From contig JAOZQG010000006.1 of NCBI GenBank assembly GCA_029932365.1, forward strand, positions 1 to 44,510: a stretch of 44,510 nt of DNA, read 5' to 3'. This document shows, piece after piece, positions 17,472 to 27,200 of the stretch. Position 1 is the first letter of the stretch, and every line of letters begins with the position of its first letter. The position numbers and the translations under genes are program-made. Origin of the DNA: a bacterium (lineage in GTDB: Bacteria; 4484-113). The notes beneath the pieces are model-generated. The model was not told the DNA's origin. It searched no databases and saw nothing but the letters and a program-made list of their open reading frames with translations.

Positions 17472-17708
17472 GTGAAATGGTTAACAGTTCAGCATACTGG
17501 TCGTCACCGCTACGCTCATTGCACGAATGGACCTAACCTGCCGTATATCAGGGACGACCGAACCAATGCGTCAAGCTGCCCGCGTTCTTGAGGTCACCGC
17601 GCTAACACCCCGGGTCACGAATCGTAACGCTCTAAAGGCACCGGTCAGGCAGCAATCGCGCCTGAGCGAGTGACTTTGTAGCGGAGTCGCCTATCACGTG
17701 GCTGCTCG

Positions 17709-17733
17709 CTGACGGCGAACGACTCGCCGTCAG
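17709..17733. repeat. Perfect 10-bp inverted repeat (CTGACGGCGA-ACGAC-TCGCCGTCAG) spanning the stop codon of the 17730-18104 gene
   Basis: Read directly; no following T-tract on either strand. Confidence 0.6.
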
Positions 17734-18104
17734 GATTCTAATCCTTGTCCGGGCGTCGCCCGCCTGACTTTCAGCTCCACGCTCGTCGTTCTACCTACCC
17801 TGACGGATACGCTTTCAGGCGAGATGATATCCAGTTTGACACCGTTTACGTTCCGGACCTCAAAACCGTACGTCCCGGCTTCTACACCTTCGAAAATCGT
17901 AACACCCCGTTCGTTCACGTTCTGCGAATACTTCGCCTTGCCGCTTTCGTCGATCAGGCTCACGCTCACGTAGCCGTAAGTCCCGCCAGCTTCGTTATAA
18001 ACTTCTACCTTGATCACGCTCTTAATGTTGGCTCGGAGTTGCGCGCAGCCCACCACCGTCAGCAGCAACAGTGCGGCAACTGACAGGATCACAGAAATTC
18101 TCAT
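17730..18104 (-). CDS. Small hypothetical lipoprotein
   Basis: MRISVILSVAALLLLTVVGCAQL lipobox; beta-rich, carboxypeptidase-regulatory-like C-terminal region. Confidence 0.65.
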   Translation of the reverse strand: MRISVILSVAALLLLTVVGCAQLRANIKSVIKVEVYNEAGGTYGYVSVSLIDESGKAKYSQNVNERGVTIFEGVEAGTYGFEVRNVNGVKLDIISPESVSVRVGRTTSVELKVRRATPGQGLES

Positions 18105-18128
18105 GGAAAAGCCTCCCAAAAACCAGGA

Positions 18129-19184
18129 TTACTCTATCAAAACATTGCCGCTACCGGAAACAACCTCGCCCAACCTGAGCAGCTTAATTTCGTTTTCATT
18201 CAACGAAAGCGCGGCTTCAGCCTGCTCGGGAGCGGCAATCAGTATGCATCCAATGCCCATATTGAACGTATTCCACATTTCCCGGTCGTCCACTCCCCCT
18301 GCTTCGGCGATGCGCTGAAACACAGGATACACGGGAATCGCCGAGCGGGTAATCCGCACGTCCAGACCAGAAGGCAGCATCCTGGCGGCGTTGCCCGGGA
18401 GGCCGCCGCCGCTGATATGAGCCACCGCCTTAATTTCAATTTCTGCCTTCAGCAGTATCTGCAGATGCCGGTAGTAGATGGTAGTAGGTTTCAGCAATTC
18501 TTCGGCCAGCGAACAACCCAGACGGTCGTCGCGCTTCAGCCAGTCGCGCTCCGGCAGCGACTCAAACGCCTTGCGCACCAGCGAGTAACCGTTGGAATGC
18601 ACCCCGTTTGAGGAAAACCCGAGCACGATATCACCTGCCACAACGCTTCCGCCGTCGATCCGGCGGCGAGAATCCACGACGCCCACGGCGAAACCTACGA
18701 GGTCATATTCGCCTTCACCGTAAACGTCCCCCATCTCGGCCAGCTCACCGCCGAGCAAAGAGCAGCCGCACTCCAGGCACCCGTCGCGCATGCCCGAAAC
18801 GAGCCGCTGGACAATTTTCGGGTCCAGCCTGTTGCATGCGATGTAGTCAAGAAAGAACAGGGGTGCCGCGCCCGTCGTGATAACATCATTTACGCTGACC
18901 GCTACAAGGTCCCGACCTACGTTCTCCCAGGCGTCGAAGCGCGCCGCGAGCTTCACTTTAGTGCCCACGCCGTCAGTCGAGGCCACCAGCACCGGGTCGT
19001 CGCACTGCTCGAAATCCGCTTTGTAAGCACCTCCGAACGCGCCTATTGCTGAGAGTACACGCGAGGTATGGGTCGCTTCTGCAAGCGGCTTGATAAGCTT
19101 GATTGCAGCGTCCTGCGCGGCTATCGATACGCCAGCCTGCTCGTAGGTCAGGCTGCGCTTCTTCAACGGTTCATCTCGTTCCAT
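18129..19184 (-). CDS. purM: Phosphoribosylformylglycinamidine cyclo-ligase (AIR synthase)
   Basis: SLTYEQAGVSI, LVASTDGVGTKVKLA, DLVAVSVNDVITTGAAPLFFLDYIA, AHISGGGLPGNAARMLPSG, TFNMGIGCILI. Confidence 0.95.
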   Translation of the reverse strand: MERDEPLKKRSLTYEQAGVSIAAQDAAIKLIKPLAEATHTSRVLSAIGAFGGAYKADFEQCDDPVLVASTDGVGTKVKLAARFDAWENVGRDLVAVSVNDVITTGAAPLFFLDYIACNRLDPKIVQRLVSGMRDGCLECGCSLLGGELAEMGDVYGEGEYDLVGFAVGVVDSRRRIDGGSVVAGDIVLGFSSNGVHSNGYSLVRKAFESLPERDWLKRDDRLGCSLAEELLKPTTIYYRHLQILLKAEIEIKAVAHISGGGLPGNAARMLPSGLDVRITRSAIPVYPVFQRIAEAGGVDDREMWNTFNMGIGCILIAAPEQAEAALSLNENEIKLLRLGEVVSGSGNVLIE

Positions 19185-19245
19185 AAGGCACGGCCCCACG
19201 GGGCTGTCATCAATTATATATTATACAGGTATGCCTTGATTGGAA

Positions 19246-20115
19246 TTAGAAGCTTGTGTAGTAAAACCTCTGGAGCCACTCAGCAAGCCTATCCAGACCG
19301 CCCAGGGCAAAGGTCCCAACTATAATCGCCGCTATGATAACCGCTAAGAAGCCGCCCAGAAGCGACCACGAGTCCTCCGAGCGGCGAAAAGCCTCAAAGC
19401 TGCGCCATTCAAACCTCCTCCAGCGCCCACGCCGTAACCACCGTCCGAGAATAAAAATGTAAGCCAGGACAAGCCAGCCTGCACCGATATAGATATAGCC
19501 GGCTATGACCGAAGGCTCCGAGCTGGACATCGGCAAAGACCCGGCCAGGTCCCAGGGGCGGTTCAGGAGCAAAAGCCCCACGTGGAAAAACGCTGTAGCC
19601 AAGACCGGCGGGCAGAAAAGACACACGCACACCGCCACACCGAATGCTCCTGCCGGAAGCCCTAGCTGTGCCAGCGGTATCAGGCCGAGCGTCAAAGGCA
19701 GCAAATACGGCCACGAAACGGGGCTCGCCATATACAACCCGCAAACCGGCCCAAAGGACTGCTCGCGCAGGAAATCCTCGTTATCTCTTGATAGCGGAAT
19801 GCCCCGGCCGACGAGCCTCTTTGCTCCGCTTCGAGCATCCGTGTCCTCGGGGAAAGGCGCAGCACGGTCGGCAGATTCCCCGGGCCGACCCGCGTCGGCG
19901 CCCAGGCCGGTTTTGCTGTCCCGGAATGCCTTCTTCGCGCCTGCTCTCACATCATCTTGGGAAGTACGGCTACCGGACGTCCTGCTACGTTTTTCCTCCA
20001 GGCGTTTTAACCTGTCTCCGAGAAAATCGCCGGGCGCGCGTGCACGACCGGCACGGTCACCGGTCCCACCTTTCACCGGTCGTTTCTCTTCGTCCACCGG
20101 ACTGTCACCTCGCAA
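19246..20115 (-). CDS. Hypothetical multi-pass membrane protein with a charged N-terminal region
   Basis: 289 aa; Arg/Asp/Lys-rich N-terminal half, several C-terminal hydrophobic segments. Confidence 0.65.
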   Translation of the reverse strand: MRGDSPVDEEKRPVKGGTGDRAGRARAPGDFLGDRLKRLEEKRSRTSGSRTSQDDVRAGAKKAFRDSKTGLGADAGRPGESADRAAPFPEDTDARSGAKRLVGRGIPLSRDNEDFLREQSFGPVCGLYMASPVSWPYLLPLTLGLIPLAQLGLPAGAFGVAVCVCLFCPPVLATAFFHVGLLLLNRPWDLAGSLPMSSSEPSVIAGYIYIGAGWLVLAYIFILGRWLRRGRWRRFEWRSFEAFRRSEDSWSLLGGFLAVIIAAIIVGTFALGGLDRLAEWLQRFYYTSF

Positions 20116-20505
20116 CTATCTCAAACGCCAGAAGTGCGCAAGCACAATCAGCGGAAAAACCGGCGAACACAGAGCCAGCAGCAACATCCCCAGGCAGCCG
20201 GTCTTCGCCTTGGGTGTTTTCTTGGTTTCCACTAACTCTTCGGTTCTAGCTTTATACTCCTTAGCCTTTTTAGTTGCCTGCTTGGCGGCGTCCCACGGCT
20301 GCGGAGCACCGGTGTCCTTGCGCTTGTACTGCTTACGCTCGAAATGAGCGCCTTCCCCCGGCTTGAGCGGGCGCCCGCTGAATTTGGAAGCTTCATCGGC
20401 CCGATCCTGTTCCGTTTTGGTGGATTTCTTGATAACGCTTTCGTCAGGCGCGCGAATCGGCTTTCGTCGTTTAGAAGTACCCCCCGAGTTTCGACGTTCT
20501 TCCAT
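20116..20505 (-). CDS. Small hypothetical protein, basic N-terminus with a C-terminal TM segment
   Basis: 129 aa; GCLGMLLLALCSPVFPLIVLAHFW C-terminal anchor; abuts the downstream membrane protein gene. Confidence 0.6.
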   Translation of the reverse strand: MEERRNSGGTSKRRKPIRAPDESVIKKSTKTEQDRADEASKFSGRPLKPGEGAHFERKQYKRKDTGAPQPWDAAKQATKKAKEYKARTEELVETKKTPKAKTGCLGMLLLALCSPVFPLIVLAHFWRLR

Positions 20506-20613
20506 CTCCGACCTCCGAAACCCACTTGCTGGATTCGCTATTAGTATAGCACTGCCAAGGACAGCTTGAGAAGTCTGTTGGCAGAGCTCTTTCCGTATGG
20601 TAAACTGAATGTG

Positions 20614-21042
20614 ATGGCAAGGGAGGCTGTTGAAAAGCTCTGCCGGCGCCTGGCCGAGGAACGGGCGCGCACTCTGCGCACTATCGGGCAGGCGATAGAA
20701 GAGGACGACTTGCTAAAACCTTCCGGCACCGAGGACCTCAGCGTCCTGGACATCCTGGAGCGCATTGCCGCTTCGGATAGCGAGCTGACTGCGGGCGTTG
20801 TCCCGCTGAAAGGCGTCTCGCCGGTGGGCCCGTTTCTGCACCCGCTGTACTTCATTCGCGTGGCCTCGGAGGGGCGCGGCAGGCTCCTAACCGAGCTTTC
20901 ACAAATGACGGACGACGACCTGGACCGCCCCTACCGAGATACAGGCATGACCGTGCGCGAGGTCGTTGAAGAGCTAATCGACGATGAGTGCGAGCATTTG
21001 CGCCCGGCGCTTGAACGCTACATCGAATCAAAGGGCAACTAG
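20614..21042 (+). CDS. DinB-like four-helix protein (tentative)
   Basis: ATG at 20614 (MAREAVEKLCRRLAEER); C-terminal DDECEHLRPALERYIES resembles the DinB/DUF664 last helix. Confidence 0.5.
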   Translation: MAREAVEKLCRRLAEERARTLRTIGQAIEEDDLLKPSGTEDLSVLDILERIAASDSELTAGVVPLKGVSPVGPFLHPLYFIRVASEGRGRLLTELSQMTDDDLDRPYRDTGMTVREVVEELIDDECEHLRPALERYIESKGN

Positions 21043-21147
21043 GCGGGAGTTCTCCCTAGAGCTTTCTCCTATCATCCTGCATTCATACGCTTGCGCACGG
21101 GGACGTTTACTCCGCAGCCGCCCGCTCAAAAGCGTTACAGCGCAGCC

Positions 21148-22953
21148 TTACGCGAGGTTCTTGATTACAAAGCCACCGAAGGCGTCATCGTCGCGTTCAA
21201 GCTCCAGTTTGCGCGCGCCGGCCGTGGCGTAGGTCATCCCCGGCATCTCAAAGACGCTTCCGCACATCGCCACAATCCAGCCGGGTCCGCCCGCGTAACG
21301 AACCTTTGTTACCGTTATCGGCCTTCCGGTCGGGTCGCCTCGGTATTTCGCATCGTCGGTGATTGAATACTGCGTTTTGCTCATGCACACGTTGAGCATC
21401 GGTTCGTGCAGAGCTTCAATGGACGCCATAGCAGAGTCGACGCCGCGACCGTACCGCACTTCTCCGGCGCGGTAGATTTCGCGCGCGATGGTCTCAATTA
21501 TGCCCTTGAGATTCATCGTGCGCGGGTAAAGCAGGCGGAAATCCCTGGCGGTCTTTTCGTGGGTCATGCTAATGGTGTCAAGAACGGTTGCGGCCAGCTC
21601 TTCGGTTCCCTTAGGGCCGTCCGCATAGCCTGAATGAACCTCGCAGGGCACGCCGATTTCGTCGCGCACGTACCCGACTATCGCATCCAGTTCGGCCTCG
21701 GTGTTGAAGCTGAAGCGGTTCACCGCAACGACAACCGGTATGTTGTACTTGCGCAGGTTCTCCACGTGTATGCGCAGATTCCACATACCAGCCAGGCAGC
21801 CTTTAACGCTCTCGGGGAAGCGGAAAAGCCGCTGCTCCCGCTTGGTCTTGCCGACAGGCTCCATCCCCCCCTGGTATTTCAGGTCGCGCGTCGAGCAGAC
21901 GATGACGGCGCAGGATGGGTGCCGCCCGGTGGTCCGGCAGACGATATCGAGGAACTTCTGCGCGCCAAGGTCGGCTGCGAAGCCGCCTTCGGTGACCACG
22001 TAATCGCAGGCCTTCACCGCCGTCTCCAGCGCCACCACCGACGAGTTACCGTGCGCGATATTGGCGAACGGGCCGGTGTGTATGAAGACGCCGTTGCCGG
22101 CCAGCGTCTGCACCAGGTTGGGATTGAACGCGTGCAGCAGGATGGAAAGCAGCGCGCCGACGGCATCAATCTTCTGCGCAGTAATTAGCTCGCCCCGCTG
22201 GTATTCACCCACGACGATGCGGCCCAGCCGGCGGCGCAGGTCGTCCATGCTGGTCGCCAGGCCCAGCGTGGCCATCACTTCGCTGGCGGCGGTAATCACA
22301 TAGCGCGATTTCAGCCGCAGACTCTCGTCAACGTACTTGCCGGATGCCGACAGGTGTATCTGGCGAACACTGCGGTCAACCATATCCACCGCGCGCGGCC
22401 ACCAGACCTTCTTCAGATTCACCTTGTGCCTGTTTTTTCCCTCATAGGCGTAAGCCATAAGCATGGCGAACAGCAGATTGTGCGCTGCGCCGACTGCGTG
22501 AATGTCGCCGGTAAAGTGCATGTTGATGTCTTCCATGGGGATGACCTGCGAGTAGCCGCCTCCGGCGGCGCCGCCCTTCATCCCCAGCACGGGGCCCATT
22601 GAGGGCTCGCGCAGCACGGCGGTGGCCTTCTGTTTGGGACTGCCCTTGCGCCCCAGGACGCGGTTCATCGCGTCGGTCAGCGCTATGGTGGTCAGCGTCT
22701 TGCCGCTGCCCCTGGGCGTGGGAGTCATCGCCGTGGTGATGATGATGTGGCCGTCGGCGCGGCGTTTGAGATGACGCTGCACCTGGGTACCGTCAATCTT
22801 GGCGATGCGGTTGCCGTAAGAGTAGAATTCCTCCGGGTCGGTGGGTAAGCCCATATCACCCGCCACCTGTTCAATGGAACGGGCGTTGGCCAGCGCATCG
22901 GCTGCTATCAAGTAGCTCGGGGGCGTGGGATGCTTGATTCTGATCACGGGCAA
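21148..22953 (-). CDS. fhs: Formate-tetrahydrofolate ligase
   Basis: TPTPRGSGKTLTT Walker A, REPSMGPVLGMKGGAAGGGYSQVIPMEDINMHFTGDIHAVGAAHNLL, PNLVQTLAGNGVFIHTGPFANIAHGNSSV, SKTQYSITDD. Confidence 0.95.
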   Translation of the reverse strand: MPVIRIKHPTPPSYLIAADALANARSIEQVAGDMGLPTDPEEFYSYGNRIAKIDGTQVQRHLKRRADGHIIITTAMTPTPRGSGKTLTTIALTDAMNRVLGRKGSPKQKATAVLREPSMGPVLGMKGGAAGGGYSQVIPMEDINMHFTGDIHAVGAAHNLLFAMLMAYAYEGKNRHKVNLKKVWWPRAVDMVDRSVRQIHLSASGKYVDESLRLKSRYVITAASEVMATLGLATSMDDLRRRLGRIVVGEYQRGELITAQKIDAVGALLSILLHAFNPNLVQTLAGNGVFIHTGPFANIAHGNSSVVALETAVKACDYVVTEGGFAADLGAQKFLDIVCRTTGRHPSCAVIVCSTRDLKYQGGMEPVGKTKREQRLFRFPESVKGCLAGMWNLRIHVENLRKYNIPVVVAVNRFSFNTEAELDAIVGYVRDEIGVPCEVHSGYADGPKGTEELAATVLDTISMTHEKTARDFRLLYPRTMNLKGIIETIAREIYRAGEVRYGRGVDSAMASIEALHEPMLNVCMSKTQYSITDDAKYRGDPTGRPITVTKVRYAGGPGWIVAMCGSVFEMPGMTYATAGARKLELERDDDAFGGFVIKNLA

Positions 22954-23033
22954 ACTCCTCGCCTGTGGTATTGTCGGCGGTCTTCATTATAGAATATAGC
23001 CGCTTTACCTGAAACAACGGACGGGAGGATACT

Positions 23034-23549
23034 ATGAACAACACGCATCATCCGGGTCCGCCCGGGACAAGCGAGCTTCTGGCGCGGCAGTTCCAGTTCG
23101 CCCGCGATTCGACCATTACGCTGCTGCATGAGTTCGACGAGGAAACCGCGCGCTGGCGTCCCACGCCGCATAACAACAACGCGCTGTGGCTGGCGGGACA
23201 CTTGCTCATCTCCAATGACGAGATGAGGGAAGCCCTGGGATTCCCCAAGCGGGACCAGGGACCTCAGGTAGACCCAGACTTCAACATCGGCGGCTTCTTC
23301 CACGAAGACAGGGACTACCCGTCCTTCGCTGAGTTCTCTAACGCGCTCATTGCGGAAAGGGACAATCTTATTGCAGCCATCAAAGGAATGTCCGCGGAAG
23401 ACCTGGCCAGACCGACAGAGGGGCCGCTGGCGGAGCTCTGCCCCACGCTCACCGACCTGGTTTCGCTGATAATCGCGCACGAGAACATCCACAACGGGCA
23501 GATGTATTTCCTGCGTCGGGGACTGGGCAAAGAACCACTGATAAAATGA
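23034..23549 (+). CDS. DinB family protein
   Basis: QFQFARDSTITLLHEFDEETARWRP, LWLAGHLLISNDE, IIAHENIHNGQMYFLRR (His ligand pattern). Confidence 0.8.
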   Translation: MNNTHHPGPPGTSELLARQFQFARDSTITLLHEFDEETARWRPTPHNNNALWLAGHLLISNDEMREALGFPKRDQGPQVDPDFNIGGFFHEDRDYPSFAEFSNALIAERDNLIAAIKGMSAEDLARPTEGPLAELCPTLTDLVSLIIAHENIHNGQMYFLRRGLGKEPLIK

Positions 23550-23552
23550 GTA

Positions 23553-24167
23553 GTGGACGCAAAGCAGCGGGAAAAATCGCGCTTCTTCGACCGCGTGGCT
23601 AGGGAATGGGCGACGCACGGCTATAGCATTGACGAGCTTCGTCGCGTGACGAGGCTTATCCGGCGCAGCAAAATCCAGCGCGGGATGCGCATCCTGGAGC
23701 CCGGCTGCGGGCCGGGCCTGATAACGCCGCTGATTGCGCAATGCGTGGGCCCCGGCGGGTATATCCTGGCGCTGGATATCAGCCCGGCTATGGTGGAGCA
23801 ATGCGAAAAGCGGACGTCGGACTTCCCGCAGGTGCGAGTGGAGCACGGCGCGATTGAGGATTTTACCGCGCACGAGGGCGAGTTCGACTGCGTGTTCTGC
23901 TTCAACTCGTTTCCCCACTTCACCGACCGCGAAAAGGCGTTGCATGTGGCCGCACGTTGCCTTAGGCCCGGCGGAAGTTTCGTAATCGCACACAGCAATT
24001 CGCGCAAGCGGATAAACGAAATCCACATGCGGGTCGGCGACGCGGTAATGCACGATGCGCTGCCTAAGCCTCGCGAGCTGCAAAGGCTTGCCGAAGCGCA
24101 CGGTCTGCTCGTCACCGAAACCTGCGACGACGACGACAGCTTCCTTTTCTCCGCCGAGAAGCGATAG
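23553..24167 (+). CDS. Class I SAM-dependent methyltransferase
   Basis: GMRILEPGCGPGLITPLIAQCVGPGGYILALDIS; CVFCFNSFPHFTDREKALHVAARCLRPGGSFVIAH. Confidence 0.9.
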   Translation: MDAKQREKSRFFDRVAREWATHGYSIDELRRVTRLIRRSKIQRGMRILEPGCGPGLITPLIAQCVGPGGYILALDISPAMVEQCEKRTSDFPQVRVEHGAIEDFTAHEGEFDCVFCFNSFPHFTDREKALHVAARCLRPGGSFVIAHSNSRKRINEIHMRVGDAVMHDALPKPRELQRLAEAHGLLVTETCDDDDSFLFSAEKR

Positions 24168-24255
24168 GTAATCCGCGCACGATGTTATAATCACCACGCC
24201 GGGAAGTGAACACAGGGGCGCATTTCCCCCACTAAGCTTTCAAGGGCTTTTACAG

Positions 24256-27200
24256 ATGAACAGGCACATCATCCTTCTGACACTGGCGATGTGCGGACTG
24301 GCGATTGCCGCGCTACTTGCGGCCTGCCAGAGCGTCGGTCCCACAGGAAAAGCGGTCAAACGCACCGAGCCGGAAAAGACCGCCGAAGAGCTGCGCGAAG
24401 CCGAGCACGGCCCCTCCGAGCAGCGCGCAATGGTAACGCGCTTCGGCAAGGAAGTGGTTTTCCGCCACTGCAAGGTCGTGTTCCCCACGGGCGCCTTCAG
24501 CGACGAAACCTACGTCACCATCAGCTTCCCCGAGGACGCGCCGGAGGGCTTCGTCGCCGAATCCGCTTACAGCGTTATGCCCGATACGATGCCGCTGGGC
24601 AAGCCGGCGATGCTGTCTTTGCACTACTTCGACGACGATCTGAAAGAAGGCGAGGACGAAAACGACATCCAGCTCGTCCGCCTGGTTGAAGGCATCTGGA
24701 TGCCGGTCGGAGATTTCACGCTGGACGTGTACAACAACATCGCAACGACCAGCGTCAAGCGGCTGGGAGTATTCGCGCTTATGGTCGTGCCCCGGCGCAC
24801 TCCGCTGATCAATGACCCGCCGGTCGCGCGAATTACTTACGAAATAGCGCTGCCCGGCGAGGAGAAGGAAGAACCGGCCGCTGAGGAAGAACCGGCAGCA
24901 GAAGAACACCCGATAACGAAAGATGAAATACTGGAAGAAACTGAAGCGGAAACTCCGGTCCGTGAGCCCGGCGTAGAAACCTCGGAGCCGATGGAACCGG
25001 AGAAAGAAACGCCGCCCGAAGCTTCTACAGGCGTTCCGGCGGTATCCGAGCCGGTGCCCATCGGCGCGGAAGAAGAAGTGCCGCCGGACGAGGATGGCGC
25101 GACTGAGAAAGGAGCGCCTGAACGCGCCGAACCAACCGATGAGCTTGAGGACAAGGAAGTCGTCGAGCCGAAAGACACTGAAGAAAGGCGCCGCCAGAGC
25201 TTCCTGGTGGAGACGCCGAAGGAACCAGCCAAACCGGAGCCAACCATCGGCGCAACCGTGGAGTTTTCGGGCGCCGATTCTTCCGATCCCGACGGCAGGA
25301 TACTGCGCTACATCTGGGACCTTAATGCCGACGGTGTGGCCGACTACGTTTCTGGCAGCCCCGAGGTCGCTCACGTTTACGAAGTATATGGGTCGCTGCT
25401 GGCCATTCTCCAGGTGGAGGACGACGCGCAACCCGCCGGAAGAGATGTGGCCTTCGCCACCTTTGAAATTCAGCGTGATCCGCTGGCTCCCAAGCTGCCC
25501 TTCAAGGTGAACTCGGTGGCCTTCCCTGCGGAAGTAAACAGCGGCGGCAAGGTAGTATTCGGCGCAGCCGCCACCGGGGGCGAACCCCCGTATGCTTTTG
25601 GCTGGACTTTCAGCGACGGCACCACCGCCGACGAACAGGCGGTCATCCTCGTGCCAGGCAAAGCGGGAGAGCTTACGGGCAATCTAACCGTAACCGATTC
25701 GTCGGGCAGAGCCGTCCAGAGAACGGTCTCGGCGACCGTCGTGCAGCCTTCGCGCGAGCCGGCAGAAAAGCCCGAAGTGAAGGTGCAGCCCAACCGGGTC
25801 TATCTCGACGTTCCCGGAAAGGTGCAGTTTGAAGCCACGGTGAGCGGCGGCCGCGAGCCGGTGACGCTGCTGGTGGACCCGGGCTTCGGTGAACCGTTGA
25901 GTACGAAAGACAAGGCCTTTACGCTGAGCTTCGCCAACGCCGGATACTATGTCGTCACCATTACCGCAACCGACCGCACGGGCCGAGGGGCAAAGACTTT
26001 CGTGCCCGTCGCAGTAACGCCGGGTGAAGTCGGCGTCTCGGGGGTCGACACCGGCACCGGCAGGCTCTCGTTCGCCTTTGAATACCAAAAAGACGGTTGG
26101 ACCGTAAGCTTCAAAGCCGCGGGCGCAGGCAAAAAGGCCAAACTGCACTGGGAGTTCGGTGACGGAACCGCGAGCGACGAGCGCAATCCAGGCAAAACCT
26201 ACGCGCGCGCAGACGAATACCGGGTGCGCCTTACCGTAGACGACGGATTCGAACGCCGCTTTGTAGAGCGGACGGTGCCCGTTGGCGGAGGCGAACTGGC
26301 AGCGGCGATTGACACTCCATCTACGGTGCGCGGCATGGTTCCGCTCAGCCTTACTCCGCAGGCCGTCGTCACAGGCGGCGAGTTCCCGTTGTTCTATCAC
26401 TGGAAGCTGGGCGAGCTTTTCAGCGAAGAAGAGTACCCCGAATTGGTGCTGACGAAGCCTGGCACTTACAAACTGCAGCTCACGGTCGGCGACGCCAGCG
26501 GCGACACCTACGACACATACCCGGTAACAATTAAAGCGAGCAAAACTCCCAAGAAATTCCGGTATCCGGTTGCGTACTTCGTCGAAACCGACGATGGTGA
26601 CATAGAAGTAAAGCTCTCCGAATACGACGGGAGCGGCGAATGCACCTTCACCCTGGGCCCGGAGAATCCCACCGGCGTCGCGCTGGCGCCCCAGGGCACC
26701 GCAATCGCCCTGCTCGCGGACAAGGGCTTTGTCGTATACGACCTGGCCGGCGGCCGCGAGATATTTAGCTTCACACCCAGCCGGGGTAGCATCAACGAAG
26801 TGCTACTCACCAGCGCGCAGGAGCTTTTCGCGTTCAACATTGAAGGCGACAAGGGCGTACGGGGCTACATCCGCAGCGAGGCTTCGGGCATCCTCCCGCT
26901 CAGCGACCGCATCGAACGTGTGGTTGACATAACGCCGGACGGCTCGGCGGTTCTCCTCGCGTCGGATAAGGGCGTCCGGATGTGTAAGGTGGACGTATTC
27001 ACTGGAGGCCTTAGCGACAGCGTCGAGCTTTTCGGCGAGGCGACAGAAGGAGTGCTTACTTCCGACGCCCGCAGCGCATTCCTTCTGGGGCTGGACGGCG
27101 ACGTGTACCAGGTGGAGACCGAAACGGGCGAGCAATGGCGGCTGACCCACGACGGGACGGCGAAACACTCCCTTCAGATAAGCGACGACGGTAAAACTAT

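Noticed and set aside
17352-17730. Glycine riboswitch upstream of tdh
   Set aside because: No recognisable glycine aptamer core sequences on the minus strand.
17709-17733. Rho-independent terminator
   Set aside because: The perfect hairpin is not followed by a T-tract on either strand and includes the stop codon.
22944-24197. 417-aa minus-strand ORF
   Set aside because: Antisense to recognised DinB and methyltransferase genes; no coherent motifs.
24313-25431. 372-aa minus-strand ORF rich in Phe/Arg
   Set aside because: Complement of the acidic Glu/Pro linker and PKD region; composition artefact.
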